Origin: Candidatus Magasanikbacteria bacterium CG10_big_fil_rev_8_21_14_0_10_36_32
Lineage (GTDB): Bacteria; Patescibacteriota; Patescibacteriia; Magasanikbacterales; GWA2-37-8
Assembly (NCBI GenBank): GCA_002778465.1
Contig: PFBV01000005.1
Location: 119,576-176,582, forward strand
DNA length: 57,007 bases
Direction: 5' to 3'
Position numbers and translations under genes: made by a program. Below, in pieces: positions 18,614-28,529 of this stretch (within the stretch, counting starts at the first letter, position 1; the number at the start of each line of letters is the position of its first letter). The notes under the pieces were generated by a model. That model ran no database searches. It saw only the letters and a program-made list of their open reading frames with translations, and had not been told where the DNA came from.

Positions 18614-20149
18614 ATGGACAAGATTGATCAAATTTTTATTCAACACAAAACAGAAGGCTCTAAACCGCTGTTCATTTTTGAAATGGCTAATAACCATATG
18701 GGTGACGTAGAGCATGGATTAAAAATTATTCGTGATGTTCACGAAGTCAGCAAAGATTTTGATTTCAACTTTGCTTTTAAATTTCAGTACCGCGACTTAG
18801 ACACATTTATCCACCCTGATTATAAAGACAGAATGGATCTTAAATATATTAAGAGGTTTTCCGAAACTCGTTTAAGTGAAGAAGAATTTTTACAATTAAA
18901 AAATGAAGCCAAGAAACTCGGTTTCATTACTATTTGTACTCCGTTTGATGAGAAATCGGTTGAAAATGTAGTAAAACATAATTATGATATTATAAAAATT
19001 GCCAGCGCTTCATTCACTGATTGGCCGCTCTTAGAACAAATAGTCAAACAGGATAAGCCTGTTATTGCCAGTACAGGTGGTGTTAAATTAGATAATGTTG
19101 ATAAAGTAGTTAGCTTTTTACAACACCGCAATAAAAATTTCGCCATTATGCATTGTGTTGGACAATATCCAACACAGGAAGATCAACTACAATTCAATCA
19201 GATTACTTTATTTAAAGAAAGATATCCCGAAGTTACAGTGGGATTTTCTACTCATGAATCACCCGATAATTTTGAGGCGGTTAAATTAGCTGCAGCCAAA
19301 GGAGCTTGGATTTTTGAAAAACATGTCGCGATTAAAAGTGATAAATATTCAATTAACGCTTATTCGGCTACTCCCGACCAATTAAGAAAGTGGCTTGAGG
19401 CTGCGGAACACGCTTTTAAAATTTGTGGTGTAATTGGAAAAAGACATGATTTTTCTCAAAGCGAATTGGCTGATATTCGTCAGTTTCAGAGAGGAGTTTT
19501 TGCGTCTAAAGATATAAAAAAAGGAGAAAGAGTTGAAATTAAAAATTCTTTTTTTGCTTTTCCTAACAAGGATGGTCAAATTTTGGCCAATGAAATGTCA
19601 AAATATACCGTTTTTACCGCACTGAAAGATTTTAAAAAGAACGATCCTGTTATGGAAGAGGAAGTTAATAAAGTTGAAGTTCGTGAAAAAGTTTATGAAG
19701 CGGTGGAAAAAATAAATAAACTGATAAAACAGGCCAATATGCCAATTTCTAACGAGTGGTATTTTGAACTTTCACATCATTATGGTTTAGAAAAATTTTA
19801 TGATGTTGGTGCCAGTATTATCAGTTGTTTCAATCGTGAATATTGCAAAAAATTTATAATTCTTTTACCCGGACAAAAACATCCGAAGCATTTCCATAAA
19901 GTAAAAGAGGAAACATTTCATGTGTTATATGGGGATGTTACATTTGATTTGGACGGTAAGATAATTGAATGTAAAGCGGGAGATATTGTGCCAGTTGAAC
20001 GAGGTGTAAACCATTCTTTTGTCACAAAAGGTGGCTGTATATTTGAGGAAATTTCCACCACCCACATTCCTGGTGATTCTTATTATGAGGATGAAGAAAT
20101 TTTGAATAATCAAAATCGTAAGACAGTACTTACTTATTGGATAATGTAA
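18614..20149 (+). CDS. NeuB-family (PEP-condensing) synthase with SAF-like region and C-terminal cupin domain
   Basis: FEMANNHMGDVEHG, IKIASASFTDWPLL, STGGVKL, HCVGQYPT, VGFSTHES; C-terminal cupin LLPGQKHPKHFHKVKEETFHVLYGDV. Confidence 0.85.
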   Translation: MDKIDQIFIQHKTEGSKPLFIFEMANNHMGDVEHGLKIIRDVHEVSKDFDFNFAFKFQYRDLDTFIHPDYKDRMDLKYIKRFSETRLSEEEFLQLKNEAKKLGFITICTPFDEKSVENVVKHNYDIIKIASASFTDWPLLEQIVKQDKPVIASTGGVKLDNVDKVVSFLQHRNKNFAIMHCVGQYPTQEDQLQFNQITLFKERYPEVTVGFSTHESPDNFEAVKLAAAKGAWIFEKHVAIKSDKYSINAYSATPDQLRKWLEAAEHAFKICGVIGKRHDFSQSELADIRQFQRGVFASKDIKKGERVEIKNSFFAFPNKDGQILANEMSKYTVFTALKDFKKNDPVMEEEVNKVEVREKVYEAVEKINKLIKQANMPISNEWYFELSHHYGLEKFYDVGASIISCFNREYCKKFIILLPGQKHPKHFHKVKEETFHVLYGDVTFDLDGKIIECKAGDIVPVERGVNHSFVTKGGCIFEEISTTHIPGDSYYEDEEILNNQNRKTVLTYWIM

Positions 20150-20179
20150 ACTGATATTACTAATAGCAGTAAATGAAAT

Positions 20180-21100
20180 ATGATGAAAAATCATTTGGAA
20201 ATAACTAATAATAAATTAAAGGAAGCAAAACCATTGATAAAATTATTTGGTTTAGATTATGATGGAACGGTTAGCGATAAGGATCATAAATTATTAGAAG
20301 TTTCCGTTCTAGTAGAAAAAATTTTGGATAAAAATAAATCAGTTGCTTTCATTACTGCCCGGGCGGCCACAGCCTTAAAAACTTTAGTTCCATTATTACA
20401 GGAAGCACTTCTTCGGAAAGAAGCAACTATACCCAGTTTTGTCGCTGGCGGTAATGGTACTACTCTGTATGAAGTAAAAAAAGACGAGTTGATTGAAATA
20501 TATAATCATGGTTTTGAAGTGCCACAAATAGTAAAGGCTGTAGAAGTGGGAAGAAAAGTTTATAAAAAATTAGGAATTGGCACGGCTGATTTGGCTGAAA
20601 AAGGATTGACCACTTTTAAAAAATTTTTGCAGGACGATTGGGACGGTTATGTTCCGGTTGAAATGATTGATGTTTGCCGGCCTTTTAACGGAGAACTTTT
20701 TACCGAACAGGCGAAAGTGACTTTTGTTTTGCCTAAGGATAAATCTTTACATCAAAATGTGGTGGATGAATTGAATGAAAATTTAGGCGAAGAATACAGA
20801 GCGGCGGTCGGGGATGAAACCTATGTTCATATTACCAGAAAACTTAAAGAAGACAGCAAGGCGGTGGCAATTAAAACAATTTTAACCACTTTGGGCTTGG
20901 AACAGGCTCAAGTGGCGACTTTCGGCGATATGCCGATAGGCAACGATGCCGGATTATTGAGTTTTCCTTACAGTTTTACCAACTCAGAGGAATTTATGGG
21001 TGTTAAAAAAGATTTACAACAGCCGCCATATGTTTTATTGGAACCGAATTTAACGCCGGTAAATAGAGTTTACAAAGCGATTGAATATTTAATTTTTTAG
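20180..21100 (+). CDS. HAD-superfamily hydrolase (Cof/IIB-like phosphatase)
   Basis: LFGLDYDGTVSDKDHKL (DxDGT), AFITARAA, ATFGDMPIGNDAGLL. Confidence 0.87.
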   Translation: MMKNHLEITNNKLKEAKPLIKLFGLDYDGTVSDKDHKLLEVSVLVEKILDKNKSVAFITARAATALKTLVPLLQEALLRKEATIPSFVAGGNGTTLYEVKKDELIEIYNHGFEVPQIVKAVEVGRKVYKKLGIGTADLAEKGLTTFKKFLQDDWDGYVPVEMIDVCRPFNGELFTEQAKVTFVLPKDKSLHQNVVDELNENLGEEYRAAVGDETYVHITRKLKEDSKAVAIKTILTTLGLEQAQVATFGDMPIGNDAGLLSFPYSFTNSEEFMGVKKDLQQPPYVLLEPNLTPVNRVYKAIEYLIF

Positions 21101-21105
21101 ATAGT

Positions 21106-22779
21106 ATGAAATTAAGTGATTACGTAATTCAATATATAAAAGAAAATGTGGCTGATTCCATTTTTTTAATGTCTGGCGGTGGAATTATGCACTTAGTTGA
21201 TTCGGTTGGTAAATCCGATATAAAATCGTTTTGTTGTCATCATGAGCAAGGCGCGGTTATTGCTGCTGAAGGTTATGGTAGGATAAAGAATGTCCCCGGC
21301 GTGGCTCTTGTTACTACCGGACCTGGCGGTACTAATGCTGTCACTGGTATGTCCGGTGCTTGGTTAGATAGTATTCCAATGCTGGTTGTAGCCGGACAAG
21401 TGAAGCGAGCTGATATAACACCAAGAAAAAATGGTATTCCGATTGTTAGGCAGATAGGTTTTCAGGAGCTCAATGTTATTGATATTGTTAAACCCATTAC
21501 TAAATATGCTGTTACAGTAGAAAATGAAAATGAAATTAAATATTATTTAGAAAAAGCGATTTATTTAGCGACTCATGGCCGTCCTGGTCCTGTTTTTATT
21601 GAAATTCCTTTGGATGTTCAAGCAACAGAAATAGATCCTGATAAATTGAAATCTTTCACTCCGGCTGAATTGAAGCAAAAGGATTTGGATTTAGATAACA
21701 AAATAATGAGTAAAGTGGTTGAACTTTTAAAAGAATCTAAAAAACCGTTATTGTTGGTTGGTAACGGCATTCGGTTGTCTGGAGGTGAGAAAATATTGTG
21801 GCAGGTATTAGAAAAATTTAAAATTAACGCCGCTACTGCGATTTTTACCGCTGACGATTTGGTTACCCGTGAATATCCGTACTATTTAGGACGGCAAGGT
21901 ATGCCAGGAAACAAAGCTGCTAATTACGCCATGGATAATTGCGATTTATTATTGATAATCGGTGAAAGAATGCAACTAACGCAAACTTCCTATGATTATG
22001 ACAAATTCGCTTCACAAGCCCAAAAAATAATGGTGGATATAGATGCTGGTGAGATGAATAAAAAAACAATTAAAGTGGATGTTAAAATCAATTGTGATGC
22101 TAAGTTGTTTTTAGAAGAATTGTACAAGCAGGACATAAAATTAAACCGTTGGGATGTTAAAGTTAGTCCGATTAATCCGGATAATTATCCGGTTGACAGC
22201 AAATGTCTGAATGTATTTAAATTTTTAGAACAATTAAGCGAATGGCCGGAAAAATTTGACATCGTCACCGCTAACGGTATGGCTAGTCTTGCTCCTCATC
22301 AGGCACTTAAAATTTCTCGTGGTCAGAGATTTTTAACTAATGCTGGATTGGGACATATGGGTTCAGGTTTGCCAATGGCGATTGGTGTTTGTGTGGCCGA
22401 TTATAATAAACCGGTTATTTGTTCAGAAGGAGATGGATCAATTATGTTGAATATTCAGGAATTACAGACAGTATTACATCACAATTTGCCAATAAAAATA
22501 TTTATTTTTAATAATAATGGTTATTTTTCTATAAGAAATACCCATTTGAATTTTTTTAAGAAAATTTTTGCCGCCGATCCGTCTTCAGGAGTGACATTGC
22601 CGGATTTTAGCAAGATTGTTCCTGCTTGGGGATTAGCTTACGAAAGGATTAATAATGACAGTGAATTGTCAAAATTAAAAAAAGTCATGGAATGTCAAGG
22701 TCCGATTGTTTGTGAATTGATGATTGATTCTAATCAGCCATTGTTAGAAAAGTGGTCTGCGGGAATGTTTAAAGAGTAA
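21106..22779 (+). CDS. Thiamine-pyrophosphate-dependent enzyme, acetolactate-synthase-like (TPP2)
   Basis: CHHEQGAVIAAEGYGR, TTGPGGTNAVTGMSGAWLDS, EGDGSIMLNIQELQTVLHHNLPIKIFIFNNNGY. Confidence 0.92.
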   Translation: MKLSDYVIQYIKENVADSIFLMSGGGIMHLVDSVGKSDIKSFCCHHEQGAVIAAEGYGRIKNVPGVALVTTGPGGTNAVTGMSGAWLDSIPMLVVAGQVKRADITPRKNGIPIVRQIGFQELNVIDIVKPITKYAVTVENENEIKYYLEKAIYLATHGRPGPVFIEIPLDVQATEIDPDKLKSFTPAELKQKDLDLDNKIMSKVVELLKESKKPLLLVGNGIRLSGGEKILWQVLEKFKINAATAIFTADDLVTREYPYYLGRQGMPGNKAANYAMDNCDLLLIIGERMQLTQTSYDYDKFASQAQKIMVDIDAGEMNKKTIKVDVKINCDAKLFLEELYKQDIKLNRWDVKVSPINPDNYPVDSKCLNVFKFLEQLSEWPEKFDIVTANGMASLAPHQALKISRGQRFLTNAGLGHMGSGLPMAIGVCVADYNKPVICSEGDGSIMLNIQELQTVLHHNLPIKIFIFNNNGYFSIRNTHLNFFKKIFAADPSSGVTLPDFSKIVPAWGLAYERINNDSELSKLKKVMECQGPIVCELMIDSNQPLLEKWSAGMFKE

Positions 22780-22790
22780 TTGTCTATATT

Positions 22791-23252
22791 ATGATTAATC
22801 AAAAGGAAATTAAACGTTTGGCAGTGTTAATAAAAAAAATTGATAACCCACATGAGGGTTTGCCTCAGCCTGTTTTTGATGCTTTATTAAAAATTATTCC
22901 GTTTGTTGCCTGTGAAATAGCGGTGGTTAGTAAAAAAGGAATTTTATTGACTTGGCGTGAGGATAAATGGTGGAGAGGATGGCATTTTCCCGGTGGATTA
23001 TTACGTTTTCGTGAAAGTTTTGAAGAACGGATAGAACAGGTAGCTTGGAAAGAATTTGGTGTAAATATAATAGGTTGTAAATTTTTATTTGTTAAAGATT
23101 GTAGTCAGGGAAAACGCGGGCACGTTATTTCATTGGTTTTTGTTTGTCAAACTTTAATGACTCCCAAATCAGGAAAATTTTTTAAGAAAATGCCGAAAAA
23201 TATTATCGAAGATCATATTGAAATGTGGAAACGAGTTAAAAAATCAATCTAA
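22791..23252 (+). CDS. NUDIX hydrolase (NUDIX2), similar to NUDIX1
   Basis: WHFPGGLLRFRESFEERIEQVAWKEFG; shares an N-terminal NPxEGLPxxxF motif with the 14777 gene product. Confidence 0.8.
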   Translation: MINQKEIKRLAVLIKKIDNPHEGLPQPVFDALLKIIPFVACEIAVVSKKGILLTWREDKWWRGWHFPGGLLRFRESFEERIEQVAWKEFGVNIIGCKFLFVKDCSQGKRGHVISLVFVCQTLMTPKSGKFFKKMPKNIIEDHIEMWKRVKKSI

Positions 23253-23275
23253 ACAAGGTTTATTTAAAAAACAAT

Positions 23276-24583
23276 ATGTCATTAAATGAAAAAATTATTC
23301 AGGGTATCAGCGAGGAATATCAAATAAAATTTCCAGCTAAAAAATTTATTCCCGGACAGTCGGCCGTACCGATTTCAGGTAAAGTTTTTGATGAGAAAGA
23401 GTTGATTTTTATGACTGAGGCAGTGATGGAAGGTTGGTGGACTGAAGGAAAATATTCTGAACAATTGGAATTAAAAATAGCTTCTTATATTGGAATTAAA
23501 CATTGTACATTGGTTAATTCTGGTTCCTCGGCTAATCTGCTGGCTTTAACAGCTTTAACCTCAGTTAAATTGCCGGTTGAGAAAAGATTAAAACCCGGTG
23601 ATGAAGTTATTACAGTTGCCGCTGGATTTCCAACCACTGTTAATCCTATAATTCAAAATAATTTAATTCCGGTTTTTGTAGACGTTGAGCTTGGTTCTTA
23701 TAATCCAAATTTAGAATTAATTAAAAAAGCTGTTTCTGAAAAAACTAGAGCAGTGATTATTGCACACACACTTGGAAATCCATATAAAGTTGATGAAATT
23801 GCTGAATTTTGTCGGGAAAAAGGATTCTGGTTAATAGAAGATAATTGCGATGCGCTTGGTTCTGAATATAAAAATAAAAAGACGGGTAGTTTTGGACATA
23901 TTTCAACCCTGAGTTTTTATCCGGCACATCATATTACCACTGCTGAAGGCGGAGCAGTTTTAACTGATGATACTTTATTAAATAAAATTGTCAGATCATT
24001 GAGAGATTGGGGTAGGGATTGCTGGTGTCCTACTGGCAAGGATGATACCTGTAAGAATAGGTTTAATTGGCAACTGGGTGATTTGCCATTTGGTTATGAT
24101 CATAAATATATTTACAGTGAATTAGGCTACAATTTAAAAATGACTGATATACAGGCGGCTCTTGGTTTGGCTCAGGTGGAAAAGTTAGACAGTTTTGTGA
24201 ACAAAAGAAAAGAAAATTTTAAATTATTAAATGAACAATTAAAAAAATTTGAAAACCATTTAATTTTACCTGAATGTTTACCGGAGGCTGATCCGAGTTG
24301 GTTTGGTTTTTTGATTAGTATAAAAGAAAATTCCGGCATTAATCGGACAGAGTTGTTAAAATATTTAAATGATAAAAAAATTGGTACTAGGTTGTTGTTT
24401 GCCGGAAATATTATTAAGCAACCATATTTTGTTGAAAACAAGTATAGTTACAAAGTGGCAGGAGATCTTAAAAATACTGATTATATAATGAATAACAGTT
24501 TTTGGATTGGTTTAGGACCTTTGGTCAACCGAGAAATGATTGAATATGTTGGACAAGTTTTTGGTGAATTTATTAATAAATAA
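23276..24583 (+). CDS. rfbH: CDP-4-dehydro-6-deoxyglucose 3-dehydratase (E1)
   Basis: PLP-fold protein with His replacing the Lys (SFYPAHHITTAEGGAV) and the E1 [2Fe-2S] spacing C-X57-C-X1-C-X7-C (from NCDALG to CWCPTGKDDTC). Confidence 0.95.
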   Translation: MSLNEKIIQGISEEYQIKFPAKKFIPGQSAVPISGKVFDEKELIFMTEAVMEGWWTEGKYSEQLELKIASYIGIKHCTLVNSGSSANLLALTALTSVKLPVEKRLKPGDEVITVAAGFPTTVNPIIQNNLIPVFVDVELGSYNPNLELIKKAVSEKTRAVIIAHTLGNPYKVDEIAEFCREKGFWLIEDNCDALGSEYKNKKTGSFGHISTLSFYPAHHITTAEGGAVLTDDTLLNKIVRSLRDWGRDCWCPTGKDDTCKNRFNWQLGDLPFGYDHKYIYSELGYNLKMTDIQAALGLAQVEKLDSFVNKRKENFKLLNEQLKKFENHLILPECLPEADPSWFGFLISIKENSGINRTELLKYLNDKKIGTRLLFAGNIIKQPYFVENKYSYKVAGDLKNTDYIMNNSFWIGLGPLVNREMIEYVGQVFGEFINK

Positions 24584-24610
24584 AATTGATTGCCGAAGTT
24601 TATTACGTTT

Positions 24611-25516
24611 ATGTCATTAAATAAAGTTAGAACTATATTGTTAACAGGTGCTACAGGTTATCTTGGCAGCAATATTTTAAAGTTGTTGGTTAAAGATAAT
24701 CAATATAAAGTAGTGGTGTTGAAGCGGACAATTTCAAATATTTTCAGAATAAAGGATTGTTTGCACAAGACAATTGTTTATGATATTGACAAAATTGAGA
24801 TTGAACAAATTTTTTTAGAAAATAAAATTGATATAATTTTGCATTGTGCCACCGATTATGGACGTAAAAATGTAAATCCGCTTCAGATTATTGATGCTAA
24901 TTTGAATTTACCTGTTAAATTATTAGAAATGGGACGGACAAACGGTGTTAAATGTTTTATAAACACTGATACTATTTTAGATAAAAGAATTAATCATTAC
25001 TCCCTTTCAAAAAAACAATTTAAAGAGTGGTTGTTAAGTTATAAGAATAATTTGATTTGTATCAATGTGGCTTTGGAGCATTTTTACGGACCAGGAGACG
25101 ATAAGACTAAATTTGTTTCTCATGTGGTTGATGGTTTGATTAACCAGATTGATAAAATAGATTTTACTAAAGGTGAACAAAAAAGAGATTTTGTTTATAT
25201 AGACGATGTGGTGGACGCTTTTATAAAAATTATAAATCATTCTATAACTTTAGAAAATGGTTTTTATGAATTTCAAATCGGAAGTGAGAAAGTTGTTACC
25301 ATTAAAGAATTCGTTTCAATAATAAAAAATATAAGTGGTAATATAAAAACTGTTTTGGATTTTGGGGCATTGCCATATCGGGAAAATGAAGTAATGGAAT
25401 GTGTGGCGGATACCGCAGAAATTAAAAAATTAGGATGGATTTCCAAGTATTCTTTACAAGATGGTTTAAGTAAAATGATTGAACAGGAGTTAATTTTATT
25501 AAATAAAAAAATATGA
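24611..25516 (+). CDS. NAD-dependent SDR resembling CDP-abequose/paratose synthase (RfbJ/RfbS-like)
   Basis: [43 protein letters not shown]; sits between rfbH and the rfbE-like gene. Listed start 24590 is TTG; ATG 24611 preferred. Confidence 0.75.
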   Translation: MSLNKVRTILLTGATGYLGSNILKLLVKDNQYKVVVLKRTISNIFRIKDCLHKTIVYDIDKIEIEQIFLENKIDIILHCATDYGRKNVNPLQIIDANLNLPVKLLEMGRTNGVKCFINTDTILDKRINHYSLSKKQFKEWLLSYKNNLICINVALEHFYGPGDDKTKFVSHVVDGLINQIDKIDFTKGEQKRDFVYIDDVVDAFIKIINHSITLENGFYEFQIGSEKVVTIKEFVSIIKNISGNIKTVLDFGALPYRENEVMECVADTAEIKKLGWISKYSLQDGLSKMIEQELILLNKKI

Positions 25517-26535
25517 AATATTTAATAACTGGCGGTTGTGGTTTTTTGGGTTCAAATTTGGCTCGCGAAGCATTGGAAAGGGGAATTGACCTTGTAATTT
25601 TTGATAATCTTTCTCGTCTTGGTTCAGAACAAAATTTATCATGGTTAAATAGTTTGGGTAAGTTTGATTTTATCCGCGGTGACATCAGAAATAACGATGA
25701 AGTAGAACAGATGATAAAAAACGAAAAACCGAATGTTATCTTTCATTTGGCCGGTCAAGTGGCAATGACCACCTCAATTCAGAATCCAAGAATGGATTTT
25801 GAAACTAATGCTGTGGGTACTTTTAATTTACTTGATTCAGTTAGAAAATTTTCTCCTGATTCAACCATAATTTATTCATCAACTAATAAAGTTTACGGTG
25901 ATTTAGAATGGTTGGAATATAATGAAAAAGAAAAAAGATATGAAATTGAAAAATATCCGGTTGGTTTAATAGAATCAGTTCCACTTAGTTTTTCATCGCC
26001 CTATGGCTGCTCTAAGGGTTCGGCTGATCAGTATATGTTAGATTTTCATCGTGTTTTTGGTCTAAAAACAGTTGTTTTTAGACATTCTTCAATGTATGGC
26101 GGTCGTCAATTTTCTACAATTGATCAGGGTTGGATTGGGTGGTTTTGTGAACAAGCGATTAAAACAGCCCGTGGGCAATTGACAGAACCTTTTACAATTT
26201 CTGGTAACGGTAAACAAGTAAGGGATGTTTTACATGCTGACGATATGATAAATTTATATTTTTCCGCAGTTGAAAAAATAGATAAAATTAAAGGAGAAGT
26301 ATTTAATATTGGTGGGGGATATGAAAACAGTTTATCTTTATTAGAACTTTTTGATGTTTTAGAGCAGGAACTTAATATAAAGTTAAGTTATAAAGAAATT
26401 CCAGTCAGAGAAAGTGATCAAAAGGTTTTTATTGCTAATATTGAAAAGGCAAAAAGATTAATCGGATGGCAGCCAAAAATCAGTACTCGGCAAGGTATTA
26501 AGAAAATGCTTGAATGGATTGATAAAAAAGAATGA
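25513..26535 (+). CDS. rfbE: CDP-paratose 2-epimerase (tyvelose epimerase)
   Basis: [73 protein letters not shown] is characteristic. Confidence 0.92.
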   Translation: MKYLITGGCGFLGSNLAREALERGIDLVIFDNLSRLGSEQNLSWLNSLGKFDFIRGDIRNNDEVEQMIKNEKPNVIFHLAGQVAMTTSIQNPRMDFETNAVGTFNLLDSVRKFSPDSTIIYSSTNKVYGDLEWLEYNEKEKRYEIEKYPVGLIESVPLSFSSPYGCSKGSADQYMLDFHRVFGLKTVVFRHSSMYGGRQFSTIDQGWIGWFCEQAIKTARGQLTEPFTISGNGKQVRDVLHADDMINLYFSAVEKIDKIKGEVFNIGGGYENSLSLLELFDVLEQELNIKLSYKEIPVRESDQKVFIANIEKAKRLIGWQPKISTRQGIKKMLEWIDKKE

Positions 26536-27239
26536 TGTATATGGAAAATAAAGAATTAAGCATAATAGTTCCAGCTTATTTAGAGGAGGAAAATTTGAAA
26601 ATAATTTTACCGCGACTTAGCAGTGTGTTAAAAGAAATCAGTAATCGTTGTGAAATTTTAGTAGTAGATACGATGATAGCAATGGATTGTACACAAAAAG
26701 TTTGCGAAGAAAATGGGGCGGTTTATATAAATAGGTTAGGTGGTAATAATTATGGTGATGCCATTAGAACCGGTATTAGTCATGCGAATGGACAGTATAT
26801 TATTTTCATGGACGCGGATGGTTCACATGATCCGGAGTTTATTAAAAACTTATATCAAAATAAAGAAGGACAGGATGTTGTGGTTGCGTCGCGATATGTG
26901 GCAGGTGGTAATACGGATAATAGCAAATTGTTAATTTTTATGAGTTTAGTGGTTAATGTTTTATATTCTTTGATATTGAATATACAATGTAAGGATATTT
27001 CTAATAGTTTTAAATTATATAAAACGGCAGATATAAAAGAATTAAAATTGAAATGTAATAATTTTGATGTGGTAGAGGAAATAATATTTAAGTTAAAAAA
27101 GAAGAAAGGAAATTTACATATAAAGGAATTGCCATTTTTATTTAAAAAAAGAATGTTGGGAAGTACTAAGAGAAATTTGTTTGCATTTATGTTGTCTTAT
27201 GTCGTTACAATAATTAAATTAAGATTTATGAAGGATTAA
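26532..27239 (+). CDS. Glycosyltransferase family 2 (dolichyl/polyprenyl-phosphate mannosyltransferase-like)
   Basis: [34 protein letters not shown]. Confidence 0.85.
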   Translation: MMYMENKELSIIVPAYLEEENLKIILPRLSSVLKEISNRCEILVVDTMIAMDCTQKVCEENGAVYINRLGGNNYGDAIRTGISHANGQYIIFMDADGSHDPEFIKNLYQNKEGQDVVVASRYVAGGNTDNSKLLIFMSLVVNVLYSLILNIQCKDISNSFKLYKTADIKELKLKCNNFDVVEEIIFKLKKKKGNLHIKELPFLFKKRMLGSTKRNLFAFMLSYVVTIIKLRFMKD

Positions 27240-27253
27240 CCTAATTTAAAGTT

Positions 27254-28510
27254 ATGACCAATAAAATAGTTGAAATTTTAAGAAAAATAGTAAAACCGGC
27301 TTGTTTAATTTATGCGGTGGCCGCTTCTTTTTCCGTTGCTAATTTTCCAGCGGTAAAATTTGCCCATTTTTTGGGCATTAGTCAGGACGGCGCCACCTTA
27401 TTTCGTGGTTTTATATTTTTTATTGCCGTTATCATATTATTTTATTTTGCTTTTAAAAATTTCCGTAGTTTAAAAAGTTATTTGTCGTGGAATATTTTTT
27501 TCCGTTCAGCGATAATATTTTTAGTTTTGTCCGCTTTAGTTTCTACTCTCCATGTGATATTTATGGGTGAAGTATATGCTAATATTTCCATTTCTCCATT
27601 TGGTCAGGATACGGGTTTTTTTTACCGCCGGATTTTAGAACCGGCTTTAGCATATTTCCTTCAGTTTAAAGGACAAGTTTTGTATACTATTTTTCATTTT
27701 TTAATCACGTACTCATGTATTTACATGATTGTTTTGTGGTTAGAAAGAAAATTGGAAGTAAAATTTAAAATTTGGCAGTTAGTAAGCATGATGACTGCAG
27801 GAATGATTATATTTCAATTTCAAGCTCCAGGATATGCGGAACAGGTAATTTTGTTATTGTGTTTATTGTCAATTTTTATTCCAATGGATAAATACGGACG
27901 AATCAGTTTGATTGCAATGATGTTTTTAACTCATGAATCCGCCGCGCTATTTTTGGGACTTATTTTTAGTTGGTTTTATTTTCCGAAAGAAGAAAGAAAG
28001 TTGTATTTATTATTAGTTGTTTCTAATTATTTTTTATGGTGGGCTAATTATGATTTTAATTTTGTTAATTTATTTTTAGGACACTTAACACTTGGCAATG
28101 ACAATGCAATTGGTATTTTCTTTAAAAATATAAAATTAGCGGTATTATCGGTATTTTTTGCTTATAAATTTTTATGGCTTTTTGTATTATCCGGCATTTA
28201 TTATTGTTTAAAAAATAAAAATTATAATATTTTTTGGCAGATTGCTGCGATGGTTTTTATTCCACTAGTATTAGTGCTTGTTCCTGACACATCAAGAGTG
28301 GTTGGTTGGGGAAGTATCGGGGTGTTTTTGGCTATTGCTTACTCCGCGAAATATTTACGCAGTTGGATATTTAATTTGATTTTAGTAATGAATTTGTTAT
28401 TACCTAGTGTGGCAGTTGGTATAAGTACCGCAGGCGCTGTTTCTTATCCTGGTTTATATGGTTTAGCTATTGATTTATTTAAAGTATTGGTAAAAAATTA
28501 TTTAATGTAA
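27254..28510 (+). CDS. Polytopic membrane protein, possible polymerase or membrane glycosyltransferase
   Basis: Many hydrophobic helices; position inside the cluster; no diagnostic motif seen. Confidence 0.6.
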   Translation: MTNKIVEILRKIVKPACLIYAVAASFSVANFPAVKFAHFLGISQDGATLFRGFIFFIAVIILFYFAFKNFRSLKSYLSWNIFFRSAIIFLVLSALVSTLHVIFMGEVYANISISPFGQDTGFFYRRILEPALAYFLQFKGQVLYTIFHFLITYSCIYMIVLWLERKLEVKFKIWQLVSMMTAGMIIFQFQAPGYAEQVILLLCLLSIFIPMDKYGRISLIAMMFLTHESAALFLGLIFSWFYFPKEERKLYLLLVVSNYFLWWANYDFNFVNLFLGHLTLGNDNAIGIFFKNIKLAVLSVFFAYKFLWLFVLSGIYYCLKNKNYNIFWQIAAMVFIPLVLVLVPDTSRVVGWGSIGVFLAIAYSAKYLRSWIFNLILVMNLLLPSVAVGISTAGAVSYPGLYGLAIDLFKVLVKNYLM

Positions 28511-28529
28511 TCACGTTTGTTTTGATGTT

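Noticed and set aside
18614-21100. Standard sialic/legionaminic/pseudaminic acid pathway
   Set aside because: No NeuA/PseF/LegF cytidylyltransferase, NeuC or Pse/Leg upstream enzymes seen in the window.
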